64,000 nucleotides of DNA from Gammaproteobacteria bacterium (lineage in GTDB: Bacteria; Pseudomonadota; Gammaproteobacteria; Xanthomonadales; Wenzhouxiangellaceae): NCBI GenBank assembly GCA_003565625.1, contig PXBD01000032.1, positions 1 to 64,000 on the forward strand, read 5' to 3'. Shown here one piece after another: positions 7,513 through 20,666 of this stretch. The translations under genes were made by a program, and so were the position numbers. Positions within the stretch are counted from its first letter, which is position 1, and every line of letters begins with the position of its first letter. The notes under the pieces are model-generated. The model saw only the letters and a list, made by a program, of their open reading frames with translations. It made no database searches and was not told the DNA's origin.

Positions 7513-7824
7513 TCAGTCTTCGTGAATGGTGTGACAGGCGCTGCATTCCATCCCCATCTGGTGGGCAGAGATGGCCATGAAGTCTTCATTCGGCGCATGG
7601 CAGGTTGTGCAGGTATCCTCCGTAACCGGTTCCGGATGGACGCGCATGTTGTCCAGGTGTGCATCTGACCCGTCGGCATGGCAGGCCATGCAGTTTTCAT
7701 GGGCCGGGATCGGATTGTCGGCCTGATCCTGGTGGCACATGATGCACTGGTCGTTGCTGAGGGCCGGAAAAGCCAGAAGACCCAGCGCGGTCAGCAGGGC
7801 AAAAGTAAGCAGTACTTTTTTCAT
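7513..7824 (-). CDS. small periplasmic tetraheme cytochrome c
   Basis: The 103-residue precursor has a signal peptide (MKKVLLTFALLTALGLLAFPALS) and four CXXCH sites (CIMCH, CMACH, CTTCH, CSACH) in an 80-residue mature chain. That size and heme density match Shewanella-type small tetraheme cytochromes and NapB/class III-like electron shuttles. ATG 7824 is chosen over the open frame to 7902 because it begins the signal peptide and has GAGGAA upstream. It is the last gene after pfkB and the cyclic-nucleotide protein but lies 86 bases from the latter, so it may have its own promoter. Electron donor and acceptor are inferred, not shown. Confidence 0.85.
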   Translation of the reverse strand: MKKVLLTFALLTALGLLAFPALSNDQCIMCHQDQADNPIPAHENCMACHADGSDAHLDNMRVHPEPVTEDTCTTCHAPNEDFMAISAHQMGMECSACHTIHED

Positions 7825-7910
7825 TCGATCATTCCTCGCAGGCTCCAGTCGATGATTTGCGTTACGTGGGTCAAAGATACCCCATTCACGCGGCGTAGAC
7901 AAATCCGGTC

Positions 7911-8393
7911 TCAGTAGCGCCCGCCAATCTTGTAGACGTAGTTCGCCAGCTCCTGGGCTTCCCGGTTCATGCGCATCAGGTTCAGGTGGGTGATCCGGAA
8001 AATGGCGCGCATGATCTTGTAGACCAGGCGCGGCTGGGTTTCGATCAGGGTTTCAAAGGGGCCGGGCTCAAGGCAGTAAACGACCGAATCGGATTGGGCC
8101 TTGAGCGTTGCCGAGCGCGCCGTGCCGTCGATGAAGGCGCGTGTGCCGGCAAACTCGCCCGGCGCCATGGCGTAAATGTGGGTCGGGTGACCGTGCTGCA
8201 GGGTCAGTACTTCCAGCCCACCATCGGCCAGCAGGTAGAGGTGGCGGTCGGTAGAGCCTTCTTCGGCCAGGAATTCATCCTTGGCCACGGTCTTGATGGT
8301 CATGACCTCCTGAAGCGCCGCAATTTCGGCATCGTCGAGTTCTTCGCCGAGAAACGAGTCCTTGAGATGCTTGCCGTCGATTGTCTTGTCCAT
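7911..8393 (-). CDS. orphan cyclic-nucleotide-binding domain protein
   Basis: A 160-residue protein consists almost only of a cNMP-binding beta-roll (residues 20-130). It includes the PGEFAGTRAFIDGTARSATLKA stretch, which matches the phosphate-binding cassette (consensus GE-aaL-..RsAtv), with an arginine in the expected place. There is no helix-turn-helix, so unlike CRP/FNR it should not bind DNA; the C-terminal helix (MRMNREAQELANYVYKI) could dimerise or contact a partner. It lies 38 bases after the PfkB kinase gene and is probably co-transcribed. No target is known. Confidence 0.78.
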   Translation of the reverse strand: MDKTIDGKHLKDSFLGEELDDAEIAALQEVMTIKTVAKDEFLAEEGSTDRHLYLLADGGLEVLTLQHGHPTHIYAMAPGEFAGTRAFIDGTARSATLKAQSDSVVYCLEPGPFETLIETQPRLVYKIMRAIFRITHLNLMRMNREAQELANYVYKIGGRY

Positions 8394-8431
8394 GGCTTTT
8401 GGGTTCGCTGAAGTCGAAAAGTGGAAGTTTA

Positions 8432-9373
8432 TCAGCCCGGCAGGGGCCGGCCAAACTCGCGCTGAAAGCGCTCGGCGAGCGCCCCGGGGGGGAAGTCGTG
8501 CTGCTGGGGTCCGGCATGGGCAATCTTGATTGCCCCCAGGATTGCGCCGAGGCGGCAGGCGTCAGCCGCGGCCCACCCGCGCTCCAGGCCGAACAGCAAG
8601 CCGGCCCGGTAGGCATCGCCGCAGCCGGTCGGGTCGCGAACCGCGCTGGGTGCTACGGCCGGAACGGCCTCGCGACCCTCGGGTCCGATGACCTCCGAAC
8701 CCTTGCCGCCGTGGGTGATGATCAGCCCGGTACCCAGACGCTGCCAGACCTCGTCGGCAGACAAACCGGTTTTCTGCCTGAGCAGTTCCCACTCGTAGGA
8801 GTTGACCGTCAGCCATTCGGCGCGCTCGATCATCGCGCTCAGTTCTTCGCCGTCGAACAGCGGCAGGCCCTGGCCGGGGTCGAATACGTGCCGGATGCCG
8901 GCTGCGGCAAACTGGACCGAGTGGTCGAGCATGGCCTGCCTGCCGTCCGGTGAGACGATGCCATAGCCGGCCGCGGCAGCCCTCGGCACCGCCTGGCGGT
9001 GGCTTTCATTCATCGCCCCGGGGTGGAACGCGGTGATCTGGTTATCGTCGATGTCGGTGGTGATATAGGCCTGGGCGGTCCAGAAGTCCTCCAGTTTGAG
9101 CACGTGGCTCGTGTCGATATCCAGGTGGTCGAGGTGGCGTGCGTAATCGTCGAAATCGCTGCCTACGGTGGCCACGGGGAGTGGTTCGACGCCCAGCTTT
9201 TTCAGGCTGTAGGCGATGTTGCCGGCACAGCCGCCGAAGTAGCGGTGGAGTTCCGGCACCATGAAGGCCACGTTGAGCATGTGGGTCTTGTCGGGCAGAA
9301 TGTGGTCGCGAAAGCGTTCCGGGAACACCATGATGGTGTCGTAGGCCATGGAACCGCAGATCAGGATGGGCAT
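8432..9373 (-). CDS. PfkB-family sugar/nucleoside kinase (adenosine kinase-like)
   Basis: The 313-residue protein has the N-terminal PfkB signature (YFGGCAGNIAYSLKKLG, near residue 45) and the C-terminal DPTGCGDAYRAGLLFGLERG motif with the catalytic aspartate and anion hole. The FGGCAGN form and MAYD N-terminus resemble the adenosine kinase subgroup; ribokinase-like alternatives cannot be excluded. It probably phosphorylates a ribonucleoside or sugar with ATP in the cytosol. It heads a minus-strand unit with the cNMP-binding protein, an interesting pairing because adenosine kinase acts next to adenine nucleotide pools. The start has no clear ribosome-binding site. Confidence 0.85.
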   Translation of the reverse strand: MPILICGSMAYDTIMVFPERFRDHILPDKTHMLNVAFMVPELHRYFGGCAGNIAYSLKKLGVEPLPVATVGSDFDDYARHLDHLDIDTSHVLKLEDFWTAQAYITTDIDDNQITAFHPGAMNESHRQAVPRAAAAGYGIVSPDGRQAMLDHSVQFAAAGIRHVFDPGQGLPLFDGEELSAMIERAEWLTVNSYEWELLRQKTGLSADEVWQRLGTGLIITHGGKGSEVIGPEGREAVPAVAPSAVRDPTGCGDAYRAGLLFGLERGWAAADACRLGAILGAIKIAHAGPQQHDFPPGALAERFQREFGRPLPG

Positions 9374-9400
9374 GGGGTCGGCCGAGGCTGTGAAAACACC

Positions 9401-9406
9401 AGTATA
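9401..9406 (-). promoter_or_regulatory. candidate -10 element for the pfkB unit
   Basis: The minus strand reads TATACT here, 28 bases before the PfkB start, giving a predicted leader of about 20 bases. No good -35 is seen. The rest of the divergent 196-base gap (9374-9569) upstream of cheBR holds no recognised operator. Confidence 0.3.
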
Positions 9407-9569
9407 GAGCGGGTGTATGCCGTTTGGGCGCGCTCAATGCGCGTTATGTTCATTGTCTGAATGTCAGGAAGAGCACAATGAAAGGTGGCACAATACAACA
9501 AGGGTTTCGGCCCTGAATCCGGCACGCGGGGCATGAACCCTGCGCGGCAAACAGCGCGCAAGCAGCAGC

Positions 9570-12505
9570 ATGAGCAAAAACCCTGAAACAACCGTGGATG
9601 CGCCCGCACCGCCCAGCGACTTCAGTGGCTATGTCGTCGGGGTGGGTGCGTCCGCCGGCGGGCTGGAGGCGCTGGAGAATTTCTTCAGCCATTGCCCGAC
9701 CGATACCGGTGCGGCATTCATTGTGGTTCAGCATCTCTCGCCGGATCACAAGTCGATGATGAACAACCTGCTGGCGCGTCATACCGACATGCCGGTCCAG
9801 ATTGCCGAAGACGGGACCCGCATCCAGCCCAATGAAATCTATCTGATTCCGCCGGGCAATATCCTCAGCATCGAGGGAGACCGCCTCCAGGTCCGGCCCA
9901 AACGCAGCCAGGGACTGACCCTGCCGATTGATATCTTTTTTACCTCGCTGGCCCGCGCTTTCGGTTCGCGCGCGGTCGGGGTGATTCTGTCGGGTACCGG
10001 TTCGGACGGCACCCGCGGCGCAGTCGAGATCAACGCGGCCGCGGGCTTTCTGGTCGCCCAGGATCCGCGCCACGCCAAGTTCGACGGCATGCCCAGTTCG
10101 GTGATCAATACCGGTGTGGTCGATGCCGTGTTGCCGGCCTCGGACCTGCCCCAGCGCCTGCAGACCCATTTTCTCAAGGGCGGCGACTCCGGTTCCGCGG
10201 AGCCCCACCCTGGATTGCCCGAGATCCAGGCCGACGATGCCTTCGACGGCATCATGCAGCTGCTCTTGCACATCGGCGGCATCGCGTTTGGCGACTACAA
10301 GCCCTCGACCGTGGTGCGGCGAATCGAGCGGCGCATGCAGGTGCGCCAGGCCGAATCGCTGGAAGACTACCTGGAGCTGCTGGAAACCGATCGCGGTGAG
10401 GCGGTCACGCTGCGGCGCGAGCTGCTGATCCCGGTCACGAGTTTCTTTCGCGACCCGCCCAGTTTCGAGCGCCTGAACGAACTGGCGGTGCGCAAGATCG
10501 TCTCCAACGCTGCTGCCGGCGACCAGATCCGGGTCTGGGTGGCGGCCTGTTCGACCGGCGAGGAGGCCTATTCCATCGCCATGTTGTTTCTTGAGGCCTT
10601 CGAGCGTTATGGCCGGCGGCCGCACCTCAAGGTCTTTGCCACCGACGTCAACGAACAGGCGATTGAACTGGCCGGCAACGGTCAATATCCGGATTCGGCC
10701 GCGGCTGAACTGACCCCGGAGCGCATCGAGCGCTTCTTCAACCGTTCCGGTCACAGCTACACGGTCAGCAACGAGCTGCGCCAGTGCATCGTGTTTGCGC
10801 GCCATAACCTGCTGACCGACCCGCCGTTCACGCGCATGGATCTGGTCAGCTGCCGCAACGCGCTGATTTATTTCAAGCGCGATGCGCAGAATCAGGCCTT
10901 GCAGCGGCTGCAATATGCGCTGAAACCCGGCGGATTCCTGTTTCTCGGGCCCAGCGAGTCGATGTCGAACCTCGACGAGGGCTTCGACACCCTGGACAGC
11001 AAGCACAAGATCTATGTGCGCACCGCGGTGCCCATGCCGCCGGTATTTGCCATGGATGTGGCCGGCGGATTTACCGGCGAGGCGCGCAAGGAACCAGCCA
11101 GACCGGATGCCCGGTCGGCCAAGCGCTCGCGTGACTCGGCCCTGATCGATCATGGCGTGCACGAGCTGCTCGAAGCCTATGCCCCGCCTTCGATCCTGGT
11201 CAACGACAAACACGAGGCGGTGCACCTGTTTGGCCAGCTGCAGCCGTTCATCCGGATGCGCGAGGGCCTGGCCAGCCTTGATCTCAACCGGATTCTGGTG
11301 GAACCGCTGATTCCGGTGGCCTCCGCGCTGCTCTACAAGGTGGCCAAAGACGGCAGGCTGCTGGGGTCGAGCCCGATTACGCTGGATGCCTCCGACGGGA
11401 GCCGGCTGGTGGTCACTCTGAGCGTGCGGCCGTTGCGCGCCGAAGGCGAGGAGCGCTACCTGCTGCTGTCGTTTGAGGCGCGCACGGCCGATGCTGCGTC
11501 CGGTGACCCTGAGCCGGTCGATGTCGGCGCCGAGAACTCGGCGCATATCGAGCTGCTTGAGCACGAGCTGACCGCCACCCGTGAGAGTCTGCAGGCCACC
11601 ATCGAGGAGCTCGAGACCGCCAACGAGGAGCTGCAGGCGACCAATGAAGAGCTGATGGCTTCGAACGAAGAGCTGCAGAGTTCCAACGAAGAGCTGCAGT
11701 CGGTCAACGAGGAGCTCAATACCGTCAACGCCGAGTACCAGGAAAAAGTCCAGTTGCTCAACCGGCTCAATGCCGATCTGGATTCCATGGAGAAGGCGGT
11801 CGGTATTGCCACGGTGTTTGTCGACCAGGATCTGCACGTCAACCGCTTCAGCCCCGACGCGGTCGACCTGTTTCGTCTGCGCCCGTCTGACGTCGGCCGG
11901 CCGCTGGATGAAATTGCCCACACCCTGCAGCATCCGGAATTGATGGACGATCTGCGCAAGACCATGCGCACCGAGCGCATCATCGAGCGCGAGATTGCGG
12001 TCCGCAACGGTGGCCAGATGCTCATGCGCATCCTGCCCTACCGGGTCTCGACCTCGAGTGCGGTTGGTGCCGTGGCAACCTTTATCGACGTAACCGCGAT
12101 TCATGATCTGGCGGGTCTGCAGAGCGTGATCGATGCGTTGCCCGAACACGTGGTCGTGCTGGAATCAGACGGCACCATTGCCCTGGTCAACGAGGCCTGG
12201 CGCCGCTTTGCCCGGGCCAACGGGGATCCGGACATGCTGCATTCGGGGCCCGGCAGCAATTACTTCGAGGCCTGCCGGTCCGATGACGATAGCGATGGCA
12301 ATGGCGGTGATGGCACGGCCGAAGCCGCCGTGGCCGGTGTCAAGGGCGTGCTGGAGGGTACTCGCATGGACTTCAGCCTGCGCTACCCCTGCCACTCCCC
12401 GGATGAACAGCGCTGGTTCGTGATGAACGTGGCGCCGGTTCGGCATGGGCCGTTCGCCGCGGTGGTCAGCCACATCAACATCAGCGCCTGGTACCGTCCG
12501 GGGCA

Positions 12506-12509
<4 letters not shown>
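9570..12509 (+). CDS. CheB-CheR-PAS fusion protein (methylesterase/methyltransferase hybrid)
   Basis: This 979-residue protein has these domains in order. First is CheB methylesterase (about 20-205), with GASAGG Ser28, a VVQHLSPDH histidine and an SGTGSDGTRG aspartate. Next is the CheR N-domain (220-275) and SAM methyltransferase domain (280-480; AACSTGEEAYS, SCRNALIYF). A coiled coil (about 665-725) follows, made of repeated xNEELQ units, and then two PAS-like sensor regions (730-840, 845-975). It lacks a receiver domain and a histidine kinase. Family members are proposed to link methyl-signalling to other outputs. It ends overlapping the GGDEF-EAL gene by 4 bases (ATGA), so the two are translationally coupled, and c-di-GMP turnover is the likely output. 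No chemoreceptor gene is nearby. Confidence 0.92.
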
Positions 12510-16254
<3,745 letters not shown>

Positions 16255-16284
16255 TCGCGCCCGACCCGACCCCCTGCAGGCACG

Positions 16285-17193
16285 GTGAACGCGCCGGGCG
16301 GGGCATTCCATTTCGGTGCCGAACTGGCCGGGCAGACCTCCCGGCTGATGCTCTATGTGCTGCTGGCGATCATCCTGATGACGCTGGATCATCGCGCCGG
16401 CTGGGTGGATCGGCTGCATCGCCAGGCCGGTCTCCTGGTCGAGCCCGCCCTGCTGCTGATCGAGACACCGTTTCGCTTCGCCGAATCGGCCTGGTCGGGC
16501 CTGCGCAGCCGCCAGCAGTTGCTGAACGAATCCGCCGAGCTCAGCCGCCGGATGGCGGAGGCGTCGGCGCGCCTGCTGTTGCTGGAGGATCTGCGCCGCG
16601 AGAATATTGAGTTACGCGGCTTGCTGGGCGCGTCGCAACAGGCCGAGCTGGCGTTCCACCCGGCCGAGATCCGCCAGGTGGATCTCAACCCGTTTTCGCA
16701 CCGCGTGGTCATCAATCGCGGGCGTCGCGATGGGCTGCGCTCGGGCCAGCCGGTGATTGATGCCTTCGGCGTGGTCGGCCAGGTCGACGAGGTGCAGCTG
16801 CACAGCGCCCGCGTGGTGTTGCTGACCGATCCCGATCATGCCTTGCCGGTGGTGATTGAGCGTACCGGGGTGCGCACCATCGCTTACGGCAGTGGTCTGA
16901 ATACCGAACTCCGTTTGACCGATCTGCCAATGAACGTGGACCTGGAGCGCGGCGACCGGGTGGTGACTTCCGGGCTTGGGGGTGGCTTTCCGGCCGGTCT
17001 GCCGGTTGGGGAAGTCGCCGACATTACCCGCCCGACGGGCGAGGCCTTCGCGCGCGCGCGCCTGCAGCCGTTGGGGCGGCTGGACCGGTCCCGTCATCTG
17101 CTGGTGCTGGAAACGGTAGAGCCCGCGGCCCCGGAGCCCGTTGTCGGCGAGGCCGACCCGGTCGAAACGATCGACGAGGAGGAGTTGCCGTGA
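16285..17193 (+). CDS. mreC: cell shape-determining protein MreC
   Basis: The 302-residue product (GTG start at 16285) has one N-terminal transmembrane helix (LMLYVLLAIILMTLD), a coiled coil (about 65-110) and a periplasmic beta domain with VINRGRRDGLRSGQPVID and VVTSGLGGGFPAGLPVGEV. It bridges MreB and PBP2 in the periplasm. The C-terminus is a short acidic, proline-rich tail (EPAAPEPVVGEADPVETIDEEE). Its stop overlaps mreD (GTGA). Confidence 0.95.
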   Translation: MNAPGGAFHFGAELAGQTSRLMLYVLLAIILMTLDHRAGWVDRLHRQAGLLVEPALLLIETPFRFAESAWSGLRSRQQLLNESAELSRRMAEASARLLLLEDLRRENIELRGLLGASQQAELAFHPAEIRQVDLNPFSHRVVINRGRRDGLRSGQPVIDAFGVVGQVDEVQLHSARVVLLTDPDHALPVVIERTGVRTIAYGSGLNTELRLTDLPMNVDLERGDRVVTSGLGGGFPAGLPVGEVADITRPTGEAFARARLQPLGRLDRSRHLLVLETVEPAAPEPVVGEADPVETIDEEELP

Positions 17194-17681
17194 GCCAGCG
17201 TGATGGCGGTGTCGGTTTGCTCGCCGCGACCTTACTGGCCGCGCTGGCCTTGAGCCTGATGCCGCTGCCCGAAACCCTGCAGCCGCTGCGCCCGCATTGG
17301 GTGGCGCTGGTGTTGATCTACTGGAACCTCGAAGGCGGGCGACTGCGTACCCTGGGAGCCTGTTTTGGCCTCGGCTTGCTGCTGGATCTGGTCACCGGCA
17401 CGCTCCTGGGGCAGCACGCGCTGGGGCTGTTGATCCTGGGCTATCTGCTGGAGCGGTTTCGCGCCCGCATCCGCTTTTTCCCGCCCTGGCAGCAGGCCGG
17501 GGTGGTGTTTGCGCTGCTGCTCAACGACCGGATCGTTCACCTGTGGATCGTGGGTCTGGCCGGTGAAGGGTGGCCGCACTGGACCTGGTGGCTGAGTCCG
17601 GTGGTCAGCGTGATCCTCTGGCCGTGGCTGTTTTTGCTCCTGGATGGTCTGCGCCGGCAGGCCCGCCAACGCAGCGCCTGA
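17190..17681 (+). CDS. mreD: cell shape-determining membrane protein MreD
   Basis: A 163-residue, five- to six-helix inner-membrane protein (LRPHWVALVLIYWNLEGG; LGACFGLGLLLDLVTGTLLGQHALG), typical of MreD, which tunes PBP2 activation with MreC. The start codon GTG 17190 overlaps the mreC stop; the ribosome-binding site is the GAGGAGGAG run at the end of mreC. mrdA follows 2 bases later. Confidence 0.93.
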   Translation: MSQRDGGVGLLAATLLAALALSLMPLPETLQPLRPHWVALVLIYWNLEGGRLRTLGACFGLGLLLDLVTGTLLGQHALGLLILGYLLERFRARIRFFPPWQQAGVVFALLLNDRIVHLWIVGLAGEGWPHWTWWLSPVVSVILWPWLFLLLDGLRRQARQRSA

Positions 17682-17683
17682 TC

Positions 17684-19507
17684 ATGCCGCGCGCACCCTC
17701 TGCCCCGGTTCGCGACGAACACGCCGAGTTGGCGGTCATCGGCCGTCGCTACCGCTGGCTGGTCGCGGTCGTGTTCAGCGTCCTGGTTCTGCTCGGTCTG
17801 CGTTTTGGCAAACTGCAGGTCGTTGATCATGATCTCTACGCAAGTCGGTCGGAAGACAATCGCATTCGGCTGCAGGCCTTGCCGCCCAACCGCGGTCTGG
17901 TGCTGGATCGTCATGGCCGCGTGCTGGCCGAGAACCTGCCGGCTTATCGCCTGGTCATCGTGCCTGAGAGATCGCCGGCCCTGGCCGAGACCCTGGTCGA
18001 ACTGGACAAACTGGTCGAGATCAGCGCGTCCGAGCGCGAGCGCTTCGAGCGCCAGCGCCTGCGCTCCCGGCGCTTTGAGTCGGTGCCGTTCAAGACCAAC
18101 CTGAGTGAAGAGGAAGTCTCGCGCCTGGCCGTTCACCGCCATCGCCTCGCCGGGGTGGAGATCGAGCCGTACCTGACCCGACACTATCCGCATGGGCCGG
18201 AACTGGCCCATGTGCTGGGCTATGTCGGGCGAATCGATGAGCGCGATCTGCAGCGTCTCCCGGTCGAGCGCTACCGAGGCACCAGTCACGTCGGCAAGAC
18301 CGGCATCGAGCGCCAGTACGAGTCGGTTCTGCATGGTCAGCCGGGCTATGAGCGGGTCGAGACCAATGCCCAGGGTCGGGTGCTGCGGGTGCTGGAGCGC
18401 GGTGAACCGCAGCCGGGCGAGGATCTGCGTCTGAGTATTGATCTGGATTTGCAGCTGGCCGCAGTCGAAGCGCTGGGTGACGAGGCCGGGGCGGTGGTGG
18501 TGCTGGATGTGGCCAGCGGAGATGTGCTGGCGCTGGTCAGCCAGCCGGGCTTCGACCCCAACCTGTTTGTCCACGGGATCAGCGCGTCACTGTACAACGC
18601 GCTGCTCACCCATCCGCGCCGGCCGCTGTTCAACCGCTTCCTGGCCGGTGGCTACGAGCCCGGCTCTACGGTCAAGCCCTTTCTGTCCCTGGCCGGGCTG
18701 GAGACCGGTGCCATCACCCCGCACAGCCGGGTGTTTTCCAACGGCGAGTTTCGCCTGCCCGGCCATAGCCGCCGCTACCGCGACTGGCGCCGCGGCGGTC
18801 ATGGCTGGGTCGATCTCGAGCTGGCCCTGGCCGAGTCGGTCAACGCCTACTACTACCAGCTTGCGGTGGAGTTGGGTATCGACCGGATGGCGCGCGAGCT
18901 GGCCCTGTTCGGCTTCGGTCGCGCGACCGGGCTGGATCTGCCCGGTGAATCGGGTGGCGTTCTGCCCACACGCAGCTGGAAACGGGCCACTTTTGGCGAA
19001 CCCTGGTTTCCCGGTGAGACCGTGATTACCGGTATCGGGCAGGGGTTCACGGTGGTGACGCCGCTGCAGCTGGCCCATGCCACCGCCGCTCTGGCCGGGC
19101 GCGGACGCACCGCCGCGCCGGGCCTGGTGGCATCCCGGGAACCGATCCAGATGGTGGCCCACGCCGATGCCCACTGGGATGCGGTGTTCGACGGTCTGGC
19201 GGCGGTGGTCCACGGTTCTTCGGGAACGGCGCGCAGCATCGCCCGCGTGTTGTCGGTGGAAGTGGCCGGCAAGACCGGCACGGCCCAGGTCTTCGCGCGC
19301 CCCGATGATGATGAAGAACGCGCTCGCCTGGCTACCCGGGAACTGCCGTGGCACCTGCGTAACCACGCCCTGTTCATCGGCTTTGCGCCGCTGGATGATC
19401 CGCGTATCGCCTTGAGCGTGGTGGTCGAACACGGCGGCGGCGGTGCCAGCGTTGCCGCTCCGGTGGCCGCTGCGGTGGTCGATCGGGCCATGACGCTCGG
19501 CTACTGA
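17684..19507 (+). CDS. mrdA: penicillin-binding protein 2 (elongasome transpeptidase)
   Basis: A 607-residue class B PBP has an N-terminal membrane anchor (WLVAVVFSVLVLLGLRFG), the PBP dimerisation/pedestal domain and the transpeptidase domain with STVK (Ser328), SVN in LAESVNAYYYQ and KTGTAQ (Lys530). It crosslinks peptidoglycan during side-wall growth with RodA. ATG 17684 is chosen; the longer frame from 17570 lies in mreD. The TGATG junction with rodA (1-base overlap) couples translation. Confidence 0.96.
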   Translation: MPRAPSAPVRDEHAELAVIGRRYRWLVAVVFSVLVLLGLRFGKLQVVDHDLYASRSEDNRIRLQALPPNRGLVLDRHGRVLAENLPAYRLVIVPERSPALAETLVELDKLVEISASERERFERQRLRSRRFESVPFKTNLSEEEVSRLAVHRHRLAGVEIEPYLTRHYPHGPELAHVLGYVGRIDERDLQRLPVERYRGTSHVGKTGIERQYESVLHGQPGYERVETNAQGRVLRVLERGEPQPGEDLRLSIDLDLQLAAVEALGDEAGAVVVLDVASGDVLALVSQPGFDPNLFVHGISASLYNALLTHPRRPLFNRFLAGGYEPGSTVKPFLSLAGLETGAITPHSRVFSNGEFRLPGHSRRYRDWRRGGHGWVDLELALAESVNAYYYQLAVELGIDRMARELALFGFGRATGLDLPGESGGVLPTRSWKRATFGEPWFPGETVITGIGQGFTVVTPLQLAHATAALAGRGRTAAPGLVASREPIQMVAHADAHWDAVFDGLAAVVHGSSGTARSIARVLSVEVAGKTGTAQVFARPDDDEERARLATRELPWHLRNHALFIGFAPLDDPRIALSVVVEHGGGGASVAAPVAAAVVDRAMTLGY

Positions 19508-20580
19508 TGGCAACCTGGCGTCTGGATGGCTGGTTGCTCGGGCTGTTGGCCCTGCTCATGGGCTTTGGGCTGGTTGTGCTCTACAGCGCCGGTGAGCAGG
19601 ACATCGGGCTGGTCTGGCGCCAGTTGGCGCGCCTTGGGCTGGGCCTGGGTGCGCTGATGGTGCTGGCGCATATTCCGCCGCGTTTTCTGCAGATCTGGGC
19701 GCCGTGGCTGTTTGTGCTGGCCCTGCTGCTGCTGGTGGCGACCGCGCTGTTCGGGGTTGGCCGCGGTGCCCAGCGCTGGCTGGATCTGGGTTTCGTCCGG
19801 TTTCAGCCGGCCGAGGCGATGAAGCTGGCCCTGCCGCTGATGTTGGCGGCGTTGCTGTCGCGCCGGCCGCTGCCGCCCGGCTGGGTCGACAGTGCTATTG
19901 CGCTGGCGCTGATCGGCCTGCCGGTGATCTTGATCGTTAACCAGCCGGACCTGGGTACGGCCGTGCTGGTGGCCGCCAGCGGTTTCGGACTGCTGTTTCT
20001 GGCCGGTCTGCGCTGGCGCCTGATCATGCTGATGGGCGCGGCGCTGGCCGCTGCGCTGCCGCTGGCCTGGATCAATCTGCATGCCTATCAGCAAAACCGG
20101 GTTTTGACTTTTCTCAACCCCGAGCGCGATCCGCTCGGGCAGGGCTGGAACATCATTCAGTCGAAAATCGCGGTCGGCTCCGGTGGTCTGACCGGCAAGG
20201 GCTGGCAGGCCAGCAGTCAGTCGCACCTGGAGTTTCTGCCCGAACCGCATACCGACTTCATTTTCTCGGTTCTGGCCGAAGAATTCGGGTTCCTGGGTGT
20301 GCTGCTGGTCCTGAGCCTGTATGCCGCCATCATTTTGCGCGCACTCTACATGGCCAGTCGCTGCCGCGACGGTTTCGGACGCCTGCTGGCCGGCAGTGTC
20401 GCGCTGATGTTCTTTCTGTATGCTGCGGTCAACATCGCCATGGTCAGCGGCTTGCTGCCGGTCGTCGGGGTGCCGCTGCCCCTGGTCAGCTACGGCGGCA
20501 CCTCGGCGGTCACCCTGCTGGCCGGATTCGGCCTGATCATGGGCCTGTACAGCCGCCGTCGCTTCATGGACGGCGTATAG
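19507..20580 (+). CDS. mrdB: SEDS glycosyltransferase RodA
   Basis: This 357-residue, ten-helix SEDS protein has the signature loop NFxx-type elements: WLDLGFVRFQPAEAMKLALPL, IIVNQPDLGTAVLV (NQPDLGT, with the catalytic aspartate region), GLTGKGW and HTDFIFSVLAEEFGFLG. RodA polymerises lipid II into glycan strands in partnership with PBP2. It completes the mreBCD-mrdAB unit; mltB follows after 86 bases. Confidence 0.96.
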   Translation: MATWRLDGWLLGLLALLMGFGLVVLYSAGEQDIGLVWRQLARLGLGLGALMVLAHIPPRFLQIWAPWLFVLALLLLVATALFGVGRGAQRWLDLGFVRFQPAEAMKLALPLMLAALLSRRPLPPGWVDSAIALALIGLPVILIVNQPDLGTAVLVAASGFGLLFLAGLRWRLIMLMGAALAAALPLAWINLHAYQQNRVLTFLNPERDPLGQGWNIIQSKIAVGSGGLTGKGWQASSQSHLEFLPEPHTDFIFSVLAEEFGFLGVLLVLSLYAAIILRALYMASRCRDGFGRLLAGSVALMFFLYAAVNIAMVSGLLPVVGVPLPLVSYGGTSAVTLLAGFGLIMGLYSRRRFMDGV

Positions 20581-20666
20581 ATGAGCCCGGCGCGCGCCTC
20601 GGCAGGGGATAAAATGCGCACCGGAGTGTCCAAGATCCCAATTCGCGTGAGGAACCTGACCCACCC

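Noticed and set aside
7860-7880. Possible FNR box upstream of the small tetraheme cytochrome (TTGAC-CCAC-GTAAC on the minus strand)
   Set aside because: Only the left half resembles TTGAT; the right half does not match ATCAA.
9450-12149. 899-codon open frame antisense to the CheB-CheR gene
   Set aside because: Composition is that of a GC-rich complementary frame (Gln/Arg/His-rich, no family motif), and the plus strand has clear CheB and CheR active sites.
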